Of a DNA stretch of 64,000 bases, positions 36,984 to 45,089 are shown piece by piece. The number at the start of each line of letters is the position of its first letter. Position 1 is the first letter of the stretch. Origin of the DNA: Streptomyces sulfonofaciens (lineage in GTDB: Bacteria; Actinomycetota; Actinomycetes; Streptomycetales; Streptomycetaceae); the NCBI RefSeq assembly GCF_014656295.1, contig NZ_BNCD01000007.1, positions 304,547 to 368,546 of the forward strand, given 5' to 3'. The translations under genes and the position numbers were made by a program. The notes beneath the pieces are model-generated. The model was given only the letters and a program-made list of their open reading frames with translations. It was not told where the DNA came from and made no database searches.

Positions 36984-39900
36984 CGCACACCCCCGAGAGT
37001 GATCTCCAGACGGCCCGCCTCGGGCCGTTGCGGATCGTTGTCGCATGTGGCGATCTCCAGCGGGCCGAGCCGCAGCACGCCGTCCCCGATCGCCGAGTCG
37101 TCCTCCCCCACTGCCTCAAGGGCGTGGGAGGTACCCCCAGGCCCGCTGTGCCCGCCGCCGCTGTCGGAGCCGCGGAACAGCCGCCCCAGCCGCGTCACCT
37201 CGACGCTGACCACGCCCGGCACCGCGGCCGCGACCGCCACCAGACGGCTCAGCCGCACCGGTTCGCCGAACGTGAGGGCGTCCGGGTGGAAGAAGCCGAG
37301 GCGCCCCTTGCCGAGCCGCCGGCTGCCCAGCACCCGGTACAGTTCGGCGAGGATCTGCCCGTGCTGGTGGCCGGGCGCCGCGCACACCGTCAGCGCGATG
37401 TCGAGAGGCACCAGGCGGGCCGGGCCCACCACCAGGTCGTGGCCGATGAGCCGGTACGGCTCCAGGGCCTGCGCCACCGCCGCCAGCATCCGCGGCGAGG
37501 GATCCGCGTCCCCTTCGGAGTCCACGGCGACGTGCGCCTCCTGCCCGCTGCCGGTCCAGCGCAGCTCGGCCGCGGCGCGCTGCACGCCGGGCAGTTCCGA
37601 GGCGAGTGCCGCGTAGTCCTCGGCGGTCACCGCCCTCAGCCGGGTGCGCCGCAGGTCGAGCGGGGCGAGCTGGCGCACCTGGTCGACCGGTTCGGGTTCG
37701 GTGCCGCCGAGGGCGGGCAGCGGGTTGCGCACTCCCGCCACCGGTGCCTCGTCCGTCCGGGCTGGCCGGTTCTCGTCCTCCGCTTCACGCACCAGGACGA
37801 GGTGGTTGATGGCCTCGGCGCCGACGTTGCCGGCCCGGCCGCCGCCCAGCCGGTAGTGCAGGGCGAGCCGCGCGCCGGGCGCGGGCCGCGCCCCGTGCCA
37901 CCCGTCGCCGAACCGCAGCGCCAGCCGCTCGTCGTCCTCCAGCTCGCCGACGAAGTGGCGGTCGCGGGGGCCGCTTTCGAGCAGGTCGCGGCGGGGCGAC
38001 CAGACGGCGCCGTGGCCCGCGCCCGTGCCCCGCTCGCCGCCGGCCGCATGGTCCTCGGCGCCGGCGTGGCCGTCGTCCGTGACGTGGTCGTCCTCGCCCA
38101 CCCGGCCGTCGCCGCCGGGGGCACCGTCCAGCTCGTGCAGCCGGACCGCGGGCAGCGCCGCGCGCGGGTCCTGGGCGAGGGCCGCGCTCGCCGGGCCGCG
38201 CAGCTCCGGCTCGTCCGGGTGCAGCCCGACGGTGTAGCCGGGTCCCCAGCTCTGCTCGATCTCCCAGGCCAGGTGCCCGTCGAGCACCGTGCCCGCGCGG
38301 GCACGGGCGGTGAGCACCTCCAGCCTGCGCTGCTTGCCGGCCAGCAGCTCGTCGCTGCGGTGCAGCAGGTCCCGCAGCGCGCGCACGGGGTGCCGGCGCA
38401 GGTCGAACCGCTCGATCACGTCCAGTCCGAACACGACGGCCAGTTCGCCGATCTCGCCGTCCGCGAGCCCGTCGCGGTCGCGGGCGCTGCGCCACAGCTC
38501 CACCAGCCGCTGCCGCAGGCGCCCGGGGATCGCGGCGAGCCGGTCGGCCTGCCCGGCCGCCACCCGCTCGGACAGCGGGAACGGCACGGCCTGGGCGATG
38601 GGGGAGCGGTCGAGCCGGGGCCGGAAGCGGGGCGGGATGCCTGGGTAGATGCTCTGCGCCAGCAGCGTCCTGAGCGCCGCCGCCTGCTCGTGCGCGGTAC
38701 TGGGCACGACCCTTCCGGAGCCGTCGCCGGACGGTGGTCCCGTGCGCCTCAGGCCCGCGAGCTCCAGGCCGATGCCCGCGCGCAGCGCCGCCGCCTCGCC
38801 GACCACCGTGAACAGCTCGCGCACGTCGTCCGAGGTCAGCAGCCGCCCGCTGTCGGCCTTCCGGGTGAGGGCGCCCACGAGGCGGCCGGGCGCGTTGCCC
38901 TCCTCGCGGTCCCCGCAGCCGAAGTCCGGCGGGCAGCACGGGGCGACGACGGCCGGGTCGGGCGGCACCGTGACGGTCGCCGGCAGCTCGCCGCGGCCGA
39001 AGGCGCCCGGTACGCCCGCGCCCGGCGGGCCGCCGACGGAGCGCCCGTGGTCGACCAGCACGACGTTGCCGCGCGCCACGCTCACGTCCGCGGCCGGCCC
39101 GCAGTCGGGGCCGCCGAGCGTGGCGAGGCAGAGCGGGAAGCGCAGCGCGTCCTCGGGCGCCCAGGTGACCTCCAGGACCGGCTGGTCCTCGACCGCGTCG
39201 TAGGCCGGGGTGACCGACGTCAGCCGCACCGGCTGGCGGTGCGCCGGGTCGGCGTCGCCGGGGGTGCTGGAGCGGGGGCCCTTGACCTCCTCCAGGATCA
39301 GCACGTCGCCGGCGCGCAGGCTCAGCGCCCGGCGGCGCCCGTGGTGGTGGTCGTGCCCCTGATCATGCCCGTGCCCGTGCCCGTGCCCGTGCCCGTGCCC
39401 GTGCCCCTGGCCGTGGTCGTGCTCGTGACCGTGGCCGCCGTGCTCGTGGCCGCCGTGTCCGCGGCCGCCCTCGCCGCGCCCCGGACCGTGCCGCCCGTCG
39501 CCGTGCCCGTTCCCGTCCCGTTCGCCGCCCTCGTCGGCCCAGCCGTCCACGAGGGTGGCGGCGGTGGCGCCGCGCGGCAGGGAGCGCACCTCGCCGCCCC
39601 AGGTCCACAGCCGGATGGTGTTGTGCACCTCGCGCAGCACCAGCGGTTCGGCCGTCACCGGCTCGAAGACCTCCACCGAGCCGTGCTCGTCGAGCACCGC
39701 GAGGTCGCCGTCGTCGATGACGGTGCCCGGCTCGGGCCGGTCCTGCGGGTCGCCGGAGTGCACGTCCACCGCCGCGAACCGGAACGTGCCCGGCAGCAGC
39801 ATGTGCTCCCCGGCCGTCTCGACGGTCACGAACGCGCGCGCGTTGCAGCCGTCGTGCATGGCGTAGTCGATCAGCCGCACGTGCCGCCGCACCGAGACCC

Positions 39901-40645
39901 TGCGCCGCGCCGTGTCGAGGTACGCCTCCGTGGCGACCGCGTCCTGCTGGTAGCTGATCCGGTCCCCGGTGTACGCCAGCAGCTCCACCAGCGTCATGCC
40001 GAGGTCCGCGGGGTTGCGCTCGACCCAGCCGGGGGTGGTCAGCGCGAGGCGGTCCAGCAGCAGCCGGCGGATCGAGTCGTAGTCGCGCGCCGTGTAGTCG
40101 ATCACGGGCGCCGTGGGGAAGTCGGCCGCATCGCCGTCCCGTTCGCCGTCGCCGTCGCCGCAGTCGAACGGTGAGGGGCGGTCAGGACGGAAGGTGAAGT
40201 CGGCGCCGAAGTAGCGCTGCTCGAAGCCCGGGTACGGCTCGCTGCCGGGCCGCCCGTACGGGTCGGCCTCGACCAGGGAGAGCCGGTAGCGGGAGGTGTC
40301 GCCCGCCCTGTCCACGGTCACCACGAGCCGGTCGTCCAGCTCCGGGTCCTCCTCGCGCTCGACGGAGGTGTGGATCGCCTGGATGCCCGTGATCCTGCGG
40401 CCGCCGTCGATGCGGACGTTTTCGGGGCCGAGCCCGTGCGGGGCCTTGCCGAGGAACGTCACCGTGAGCGTCAGCCCGTCGTCGTCCGCCTCGACGGCGT
40501 CGATGCCGTTCAGCCGCTCCGCCCTGATCCTCGCCCGCCGGCCGGGCGGCCAGCCGCTCTCGCCGCCACCGTCACCGCCGTTGCCGCCGTTCCCGTTGCC
40601 CCTGTTGCCTCTGGTGTCGCTGCCGTGCCCGAGCCCGCCGCTCAC
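36980..40645 (-). CDS. Putative baseplate assembly protein (gp6/J-like), first copy
   Basis: 1221-residue baseplate wedge protein. The conserved core includes VIDYTARDYDSIRRLLLDRL, NPADLGMTLVELLAYTGDRISYQQD and, near the C-terminus, RLRAVTAEDYAALASELPGVQRA. A striking Gly/His-rich insert with repeated GHGH units and a DHHHG end spans about residues 395-440. A second, acidic His-containing insert lies near 840-870. The GTG at 40645 overlaps the gp25 stop (GTGA), and its own stop overlaps the next gene (ATGA). Copy B of the palindromic repeat encodes GGTSHALEAVGE near the C-terminus. Two adjacent J-like proteins probably form the wedge heterodimer, as gp6-like proteins do in related systems. 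Confidence 0.88.
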   Translation of the reverse strand: MSGGLGHGSDTRGNRGNGNGGNGGDGGGESGWPPGRRARIRAERLNGIDAVEADDDGLTLTVTFLGKAPHGLGPENVRIDGGRRITGIQAIHTSVEREEDPELDDRLVVTVDRAGDTSRYRLSLVEADPYGRPGSEPYPGFEQRYFGADFTFRPDRPSPFDCGDGDGERDGDAADFPTAPVIDYTARDYDSIRRLLLDRLALTTPGWVERNPADLGMTLVELLAYTGDRISYQQDAVATEAYLDTARRRVSVRRHVRLIDYAMHDGCNARAFVTVETAGEHMLLPGTFRFAAVDVHSGDPQDRPEPGTVIDDGDLAVLDEHGSVEVFEPVTAEPLVLREVHNTIRLWTWGGEVRSLPRGATAATLVDGWADEGGERDGNGHGDGRHGPGRGEGGRGHGGHEHGGHGHEHDHGQGHGHGHGHGHGHGHDQGHDHHHGRRRALSLRAGDVLILEEVKGPRSSTPGDADPAHRQPVRLTSVTPAYDAVEDQPVLEVTWAPEDALRFPLCLATLGGPDCGPAADVSVARGNVVLVDHGRSVGGPPGAGVPGAFGRGELPATVTVPPDPAVVAPCCPPDFGCGDREEGNAPGRLVGALTRKADSGRLLTSDDVRELFTVVGEAAALRAGIGLELAGLRRTGPPSGDGSGRVVPSTAHEQAAALRTLLAQSIYPGIPPRFRPRLDRSPIAQAVPFPLSERVAAGQADRLAAIPGRLRQRLVELWRSARDRDGLADGEIGELAVVFGLDVIERFDLRRHPVRALRDLLHRSDELLAGKQRRLEVLTARARAGTVLDGHLAWEIEQSWGPGYTVGLHPDEPELRGPASAALAQDPRAALPAVRLHELDGAPGGDGRVGEDDHVTDDGHAGAEDHAAGGERGTGAGHGAVWSPRRDLLESGPRDRHFVGELEDDERLALRFGDGWHGARPAPGARLALHYRLGGGRAGNVGAEAINHLVLVREAEDENRPARTDEAPVAGVRNPLPALGGTEPEPVDQVRQLAPLDLRRTRLRAVTAEDYAALASELPGVQRAAAELRWTGSGQEAHVAVDSEGDADPSPRMLAAVAQALEPYRLIGHDLVVGPARLVPLDIALTVCAAPGHQHGQILAELYRVLGSRRLGKGRLGFFHPDALTFGEPVRLSRLVAVAAAVPGVVSVEVTRLGRLFRGSDSGGGHSGPGGTSHALEAVGEDDSAIGDGVLRLGPLEIATCDNDPQRPEAGRLEITLGGVR
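37103..37140. repeat. Dispersed palindromic repeat, copy B, inside a coding region
   Basis: CTCCCCCACTGCCTCAAGGG, then CGTGGGAGGTACCCCCAG, in inverted orientation to copy A, 155 bp away across the junction of the two J-like genes. It is read in frame in the C-terminus of the first J-like protein. The pair could form a long hairpin in the mRNA spanning the ATGA overlap. Confidence 0.75.
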
Positions 40646-41028
40646 GCCCCGGCCCTCCCCTCGAAGATCTCGTCGCGGCGGTGCCCGGTGGCCCGCACCA
40701 CATAGCGCAGGAACACCCGCACCGCGTTCTCGTCGCTGACCACGTCGAGCCCCTCCACCTCGATCAGGTCGCCCACCCACCGCTGCAGGGCCGCCTGCAC
40801 GGACAGTTCCAGGGCCGACGCCAGCTCCGGGCTGTTCGGCGTGAAGACCAGGTCGAGCAGGCCGCAGCCGAAGTCCGGGCGCATCACCCGCTCGCCCGGC
40901 GAGGTGAACAGCACCTGCTCGACCAGGTCGTGCACGTGCGCGTCACGGTCCGCGTCGGCCGTGCGGCCCCGCCGGTCCACCCGGAACGGGAACGCGATGT
41001 CGGTGCGCCGCCTCGGGTAGCCGCTCAT
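40642..41028 (-). CDS. gp25/GPW-family baseplate wedge protein
   Basis: 128-residue wedge protein with the family pattern DIAFPFRVDRRGRT, VEQVLFTSPGERVMRPDFGCGL and LSVQAALQRWVGDLIEVEGLDV. In T4 and related systems gp25 starts sheath polymerisation at the baseplate. The ATG at 41028 overlaps the upstream gene by ATGA, and the stop overlaps the next GTG. Length and motif order match homologues in contractile injection clusters, and the conserved ERVMRPDFG segment is intact. Confidence 0.92.
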   Translation of the reverse strand: MSGYPRRRTDIAFPFRVDRRGRTADADRDAHVHDLVEQVLFTSPGERVMRPDFGCGLLDLVFTPNSPELASALELSVQAALQRWVGDLIEVEGLDVVSDENAVRVFLRYVVRATGHRRDEIFEGRAGA

Positions 41029-41372
41029 CCCGCCGCCACCTCCCTGTGCGCCGGCGCCACCACGGGCCGGCCCGCCGGCACCAGGTGCGCGGTGAAGCAC
41101 TGCGCGTGCGTGACGTCGAGCAGCACCGGCACCCCGTCCACCACGACCCCGTCCCGCTCCGCGTCCCACCGGACGCTGGTGCAGGGCGCGGGCGCGCCGT
41201 CCACGGTGCGGGTGCAGCCGATCACGGTCCAGGCGCCGGCGGCCGTCGCGACGGGCACCCCGTCGATGCGCACCGCGTCCGACGCCGCCGCGAACGCGGC
41301 GACCGCGCGCCCGCCGTGCGGGCAACTGATCACGGTGTCCGTGCCGAACAGATGGCCATGGGTCCCGAACAT
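41025..41372 (-). CDS. PAAR-like spike-tip protein (tentative)
   Basis: 115-residue Cys/His-containing beta-rich protein. The pattern CPHGG, GCTR, APCTSVRW and THAQCF, with repeated VxIDGVPV strands, resembles DUF4280/PAAR-like tips that sharpen the spike and bind a metal ion. Its position directly after the gp5-like spike gene supports this. The ATG at 41372 lies 18 bp after the spike stop, and its own stop overlaps the gp25 start. A conserved protein of other function cannot be excluded. Confidence 0.6.
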   Translation of the reverse strand: MFGTHGHLFGTDTVISCPHGGRAVAAFAAASDAVRIDGVPVATAAGAWTVIGCTRTVDGAPAPCTSVRWDAERDGVVVDGVPVLLDVTHAQCFTAHLVPAGRPVVAPAHREVAAG

Positions 41373-41389
41373 GGCGCCCTCCCCCCGTC

Positions 41390-41923
41390 CTACCGCTTCT
41401 TGGGCACGATCAGGCGGCCCTCGTTGATGTTCACTTCGTTGCCGATCAGCGTGATCACGGCGCCCTGGTTGTTGCCGATCGTCACGCCCTTGTCGTCGAT
41501 CTGGACGTAGGCGCCGCTCGCCGCCTGGAGCCTGATGCCGTCGACGTCCGGCACGTGGGACATGACGATCTTGTGCTTGCCGACCGTCTCGATGACGACC
41601 GGCTTGGTGGCGGGGCTCGCGTTCAACTCCTTGAGGGCATCCGGCGGCAGCTCGTCCTCGGCGCCGTACCAGCAGCCCGTCCACACCGGGAAGCTCGGGT
41701 CGCCCTGCTCGAACTCCACCCACACGCCGCTGCCCCTGTGCGGCACGGCGAAGTGCCCCGCCTGCGGTCCCGTGAAGGGCAGGCAGGGCAGCGCCCAGGT
41801 GGACTCCTCGTCACCGAGCACGTCCGGCACGCTGACCTTCAGCCGGCCCAGGTGCAGCGGGTCGTTGTTGTCGGCCACGCGGCCGCGGAACTTGCCGAGG
41901 AAGCGATGGTTAGGTGGCGCCAT
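41390..41923 (-). CDS. gp5/gpV-like spike protein
   Basis: 177-residue spike protein. The N-terminal OB-fold region has FRGRVADNNDPLHLGRLKVSVP, WALPCLPFTGP and GVWVEFEQGDPSFPVWTGCW, matching phage baseplate assembly protein V/VgrG OB folds. The C-terminal part (IRLQAASGAYVQIDDKGVTI) is a short beta-helix repeat. There is no lysozyme insertion, unlike T4 gp5. It is expected to form a trimer under the hub and carry the PAAR-like tip. The ATG at 41923 is 132 bp after the hub gene, a spacer holding short CAGGTGCT repeats. Confidence 0.9.
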   Translation of the reverse strand: MAPPNHRFLGKFRGRVADNNDPLHLGRLKVSVPDVLGDEESTWALPCLPFTGPQAGHFAVPHRGSGVWVEFEQGDPSFPVWTGCWYGAEDELPPDALKELNASPATKPVVIETVGKHKIVMSHVPDVDGIRLQAASGAYVQIDDKGVTIGNNQGAVITLIGNEVNINEGRLIVPKKR

Positions 41924-42055
41924 GCGTCAACTGCTCCTGTGCTCGTGGCTCGCGCGGGGCGCGGTGCCGTCCGCCGTCGGGTGCCGGGTGTCGTGCCGGG
42001 TCGTACGGGGGTCGCGCTGGTCGTCAGGTGCTCAGGTGCTCAGGTGATCTGGTGC

Positions 42056-43195
42056 TCAGGGGCGGACCCGGTCGCTGAGCGACACGAGGCCCTCCCGGGA
42101 GAGGGTGAAGTTCTGCTGGTACGAGCCGGGACGCAGGTTGTGCGTCACGCTCTTGACGTAGTAGTCGCCGTCGTAGGTCACGCCCGCGCCGCGCACGCCC
42201 ACCAGCTCGCGCGGCGACAGCAGGTAGCCGTGCTTGGTGACGTCGAGCTGCCCGGAGCCTGAGATCGCGTCCGCGGAGGTCGCGGCGCGCGCCAGCAGCT
42301 CGGCGTTGGCCTCGCCGAGCTGCATCTTCGCGGTGCCCGGGAGGGTCCTGCGCTTCAACGCGGGCGAGGCGTTCCTGGCCAGCGGCGGGCGCAGCGGTCC
42401 GATGTCGGGCTGCGGCAGCACCTGCGAGTCGCGCGTGGCCGGGTTCTGCCAACGGGCCTGCGGCTCCTCGCGGGCCGTGCCGTCGTAGGCGAACGTCAGT
42501 TGGTCGACCGTGGAGTTGACGTCCATGTTGACGGTCAGTGCGTGCTGCCGCGTGCCGGTGCGCACCTCCGGGCCCCAGTAGGCGGTGGACTGGCCGGGGG
42601 TGGGCCCCGGGACCAGGTAGAAGGTGTAGCCGTTCGCGCGGGCCAGCTCGTTGAGGAACGTCAGGTCCGTGCTCGTCTGGAACGGCACCCGGAGCTGTTC
42701 CTGCGGCGGCTGCTCGATCTGCTCGTGCTTGATGTCCGCGTTGATGCCGAAGTCGGCGTACTTGTCGAGGACCCGCTGGGCGCGCTGCCAGGGCCGCAGG
42801 TTGGGGTAGCGGTCGGTGCGCTCCTCCAGGTCCATCAGGAGGGTGAGGTCCTCGCCGGTGACGGTGAGGGTGGTCTGCCCGGGCTGGTTGCTGGCGCCCA
42901 CCTCGTGCCGCACGATCAGCCCGTCCAGCAGCACGCTGGCGGTGCCCTGCACGGACACGCTGATGACCACCCGCGTCTTCGGGTCGAAGAACCCCTCCGG
43001 CAGCAGCCGGTCGATGATCGCGCCCCTCTTGGTGAGGTCGAACGCGATCTGGAACCCGCTGCGCTCCCCGGCGGTGCTGGTGATCTGCGCGGTGAGCAGA
43101 GCTTCGGTCACTTCCTGGGGAACGGGTGTGACGAGCTGGGGCCCCATGTGCATCTGGATGTGGATGGGACCGCGGCCCACCGGCTCCTCAGCCAC
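42056..43195 (-). CDS. gp27/gpD-like baseplate hub protein
   Basis: 379-residue hub protein of the phage late-control-gene-D type. Motifs include EALLTAQITSTAGERSGFQIAF, VIVRHEVGASNQ-like strands, DLEERTDRYPNLRPWQRAQRVL, FLNELARANGYTFYLVPG and a C-terminal DYYVKSVTHNLRPGSY segment. It links the inner tube to the spike. The frame is open far upstream to 43495, but GTG 43195 is chosen because its GTGGCTGA context repeats exactly at the end of the LysM gene and the conserved region starts here; ATG 43237 is the alternative. Confidence 0.85.
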   Translation of the reverse strand: MAEEPVGRGPIHIQMHMGPQLVTPVPQEVTEALLTAQITSTAGERSGFQIAFDLTKRGAIIDRLLPEGFFDPKTRVVISVSVQGTASVLLDGLIVRHEVGASNQPGQTTLTVTGEDLTLLMDLEERTDRYPNLRPWQRAQRVLDKYADFGINADIKHEQIEQPPQEQLRVPFQTSTDLTFLNELARANGYTFYLVPGPTPGQSTAYWGPEVRTGTRQHALTVNMDVNSTVDQLTFAYDGTAREEPQARWQNPATRDSQVLPQPDIGPLRPPLARNASPALKRRTLPGTAKMQLGEANAELLARAATSADAISGSGQLDVTKHGYLLSPRELVGVRGAGVTYDGDYYVKSVTHNLRPGSYQQNFTLSREGLVSLSDRVRP

Positions 43196-43358
43196 GGCGG
43201 GCCCCCGGGTCTCGCCGGGCCATGGCGGGCTCCGCATCGCGGCAGGCCACGGCGATCCGTGCGGCTCCGCAGGCCATGGCGATCCGTGCCGCTCCGCAGG
43301 CCACGGCGGCTCCTGCGGCTGCGGCTGCGACGGCGGTCCCTGCTCCTCGGTCAGCCAC
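43188..43358 (-). CDS. Possible 56-residue coupled spacer ORF from a duplicated junction
   Basis: Small open frame that starts at a GTG overlapping the LysM stop (GTGGCTGA) and ends in a TGA overlapping the hub GTG in the identical GTGGCTGA context. It ends in PGARRG like the LysM protein, so the junction has been duplicated with a 163-bp period. The interior carries three 27-bp tandem units (43220-43300) that encode Ala/Arg/Cys-rich sequence. It is probably a by-product that preserves translational coupling and may not be a functional protein. Confidence 0.35.
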   Translation of the reverse strand: MADRGAGTAVAAAAAGAAVACGAARIAMACGAARIAVACRDAEPAMARRDPGARRG

Positions 43359-43767
43359 GGCGGGCCCCCGGTCCGGTGCCCAGGGTGGCGGCACGCGGGA
43401 AGCCGCCCGGAAGCGGCACCTCGATCGTCCGCCCCGGCTCCTCGGTCAGCTCGTGCGGGTCGAGGACGGGGTTGGCGTCGGCGATCTGCCACCACTGGTC
43501 CGGTGCGCCGAGGTAGCGCTGCGCGAGCAGGTCGGGCCGCTCGCCGTCGCTGACGGTGTGGGGGAGCGTGTCGCTCGTCCGGTCCCCGCCCCCTGCGTGC
43601 CCCTCAGGAAGGGGCGGCAGGAGACGGCGCTTGGTGTACCGCACCTCGGTCCCGTCGGGCAGTGTGTGCACGCCGATCTCGGCATCGTGGTAGCGGCTGG
43701 AGCGGGGGTACGGGTGGGCACCCGGTATCGCGTCCAGCGCGGACTCGTACGGCTCGATGGTGGCCAT
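43351..43767 (-). CDS. LysM-domain baseplate/tail protein
   Basis: 138-residue protein. The C-terminal half has DLLAQRYLGAPDQWWQIADANPVLDPHEL and then an IEVPLP end, the LysM-type/tail protein X pattern seen in contractile injection clusters beside the tube and hub genes. The N-terminus contains SSRYHDAEIGVHTLPDGTEVRYTKRRLLP, also conserved in this family. Homologues sit between the tube and hub and may organise the hub. The ATG at 43767 lies 9 bp after a possible 32-residue ORF. The stop sits in a GTGGCTGA overlap. Confidence 0.87.
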   Translation of the reverse strand: MATIEPYESALDAIPGAHPYPRSSRYHDAEIGVHTLPDGTEVRYTKRRLLPPLPEGHAGGGDRTSDTLPHTVSDGERPDLLAQRYLGAPDQWWQIADANPVLDPHELTEEPGRTIEVPLPGGFPRAATLGTGPGARRG

Positions 43768-43776
43768 CTGCGCGGG

Positions 43777-43875
43777 TCAGCCCCTCCCTGGTGCGGTGGT
43801 TCCCGATGCTGCGGTTCCGTTCACGGCGGCGGTCGGGGCCGCGGCGCCGGCGTGGGCGTCCATGTCAACGGTCAT
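43777..43875 (-). CDS. Possible 32-residue coupled peptide
   Basis: Tiny open frame whose ATG overlaps the stop of the CIS tube-adaptor gene (ATGA) and whose stop lies 9 bp before the LysM start. The product is Ala/Gly/Thr-rich (MTVDMDAHAGAAAPTA) with no domain. Position suggests it maintains translational coupling; protein function is unknown. Confidence 0.35.
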   Translation of the reverse strand: MTVDMDAHAGAAAPTAAVNGTAASGTTAPGRG

Positions 43876-44582
43876 GCCGCTCCTCCCGCGGCCAGGGCGG
43901 CGCCGCCCCCGCCGATGTCCCCGGGTGTCAGCCCCAGCGCCCCGAGGCTGCCCGCCCGGGCCATCCCGGCGAGCCGCTCCTTCTGCGCGAGGTGCGCGAG
44001 GTACAGCTCGGCACCGGGGTGCCCGACGGGCAGGTCGCTGACGGTCAGCACCTTCAGCCCGATGTTGAGCGAGGCGCGCATCGGGTTGAGGTTCACGTCG
44101 AACGCGGACTCGGTGATGGACAGTTCGGTGATCCGCACGGGCATGACGCGCTTGCTCCCCCACGTGAAGAGGGTGAGCGGCATCTCGATCGGCGTGATCT
44201 CGATGGCCCCGTTCTTCCCGAGCCGGCTGTTCTGCCGCAGCTTCTCGGTGGTCGGCTGCACGAGCATCTCCAGCACGGCGAGCTGGGGGTGGATCCCGTC
44301 GGGCGCGGCCACGTCGAGCTGGTCGGTCGAGTCGATCTCGGCGGTGAACTTCCAGGTCTCCTCGGCGGGCCCTTTCAGCCGGAGGGCTTCGTTCCGGTCC
44401 CCGGAGCCGGACCCTCCGCCGCCGGAGTCACTGCTTGTGCCTGCTGTTTGCGGCGCGATGGAGCGTTCGAGGCTGTCCGGGTTGAACTGGAGCACGATGA
44501 TGCGTTGGGGGGTGCCGCGCGCGGGGTCGATGAGGACTATTCCGGAGCGGATGGGTTTGGGGATGTTGGGGTAGGTTGTCAC
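43872..44582 (-). CDS. CIS tube/adaptor protein (contractile injection system tube family)
   Basis: 236-residue protein with the N-terminal pattern SGIVLIDPARGTPQRIIVL, then QFNPDSLERS, typical of the contractile-injection-system tube N-terminal family, and a later ITELSITESAFDVNLNPMRASLNI segment. Homologues connect the inner tube to the baseplate hub. A short Gly/Ser insert lies near residue 50. The C-terminal 25 residues are Gly/Ala-rich. The ATG at 44582 follows a 48-bp gap after the lower-GC immunity-like gene, which marks the return to the usual high-GC sequence. Confidence 0.87.
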   Translation of the reverse strand: MTTYPNIPKPIRSGIVLIDPARGTPQRIIVLQFNPDSLERSIAPQTAGTSSDSGGGGSGSGDRNEALRLKGPAEETWKFTAEIDSTDQLDVAAPDGIHPQLAVLEMLVQPTTEKLRQNSRLGKNGAIEITPIEMPLTLFTWGSKRVMPVRITELSITESAFDVNLNPMRASLNIGLKVLTVSDLPVGHPGAELYLAHLAQKERLAGMARAGSLGALGLTPGDIGGGGAALAAGGAA

Positions 44583-44630
44583 TTCGCCTTCCCTCGCGTC
44601 AGCCAGGACTGGTTCCGTTCTACTGGGAAG

Positions 44631-45089
44631 TCAGCCAATGTCGGGATGGTCCCATGTAATTAGGGTTCTTGCCTGTCCGATAAGTCGGTTGAAGTCCACC
44701 GCTTCGGAGTTTAGCTCTGCCTTTACCAGCATGAAAGGGTCTACTTTATAGGGTGTCGCTTCTGAGTTTTTCTGGCGCGACAGAACGTAATGGCCGTGGG
44801 ATAGCGATTTGGTGTCTGTGTCGACCATCCAGACAGCTTCGTGCTCGACGATCAGTACCTGCGCGATGAGTGCTGCAAGCTGTGAATTTAGGATGTAGAA
44901 CTCGTCCTCGTTGAGGTCTTCTATGGGGATTGAGCGTAGGAGCTCCCTAAACGTGTCAAACAGAAGTTGAGGCTGTGAGAGGACGAGGTCGGGTGGATTA
45001 ATATCCATCTCTTCTGCGACGGCGATCAGGAGATCTTGGGCTCCTTTTTTCCATTCTCTCAGTTCTGTCGCATCGGATTCATTGGGCAC
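44631..45089 (-). CDS. Putative immunity protein for the CIS effector
   Basis: 152-residue acidic protein of unknown family, rich in Asp/Glu and Leu, predicted mostly helical with central strands (AQVLIVEHEAVWMVDTDTKS). It has no signal peptide or membrane segment. The GTG at 45089 overlaps the effector stop by one base and has AAGGAG 8 bases upstream. Its GC is near 50 percent, like the effector's toxin end and unlike every other gene here. Position and composition are what is expected of a cognate immunity protein in a polymorphic toxin cassette. A chaperone or adaptor that loads the effector is the main alternative. Confidence 0.7.
   Translation of the reverse strand: MPNESDATELREWKKGAQDLLIAVAEEMDINPPDLVLSQPQLLFDTFRELLRSIPIEDLNEDEFYILNSQLAALIAQVLIVEHEAVWMVDTDTKSLSHGHYVLSRQKNSEATPYKVDPFMLVKAELNSEAVDFNRLIGQARTLITWDHPDIG

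Noticed and set aside
34935..40174. Two very long plus-strand frames (34935-37616 and 37028-40174) opposite the J-like baseplate genes
   Set aside because: They are antisense shadows of high-GC coding sequence. They span the well-supported ATGA junction of two real genes and show no domains.
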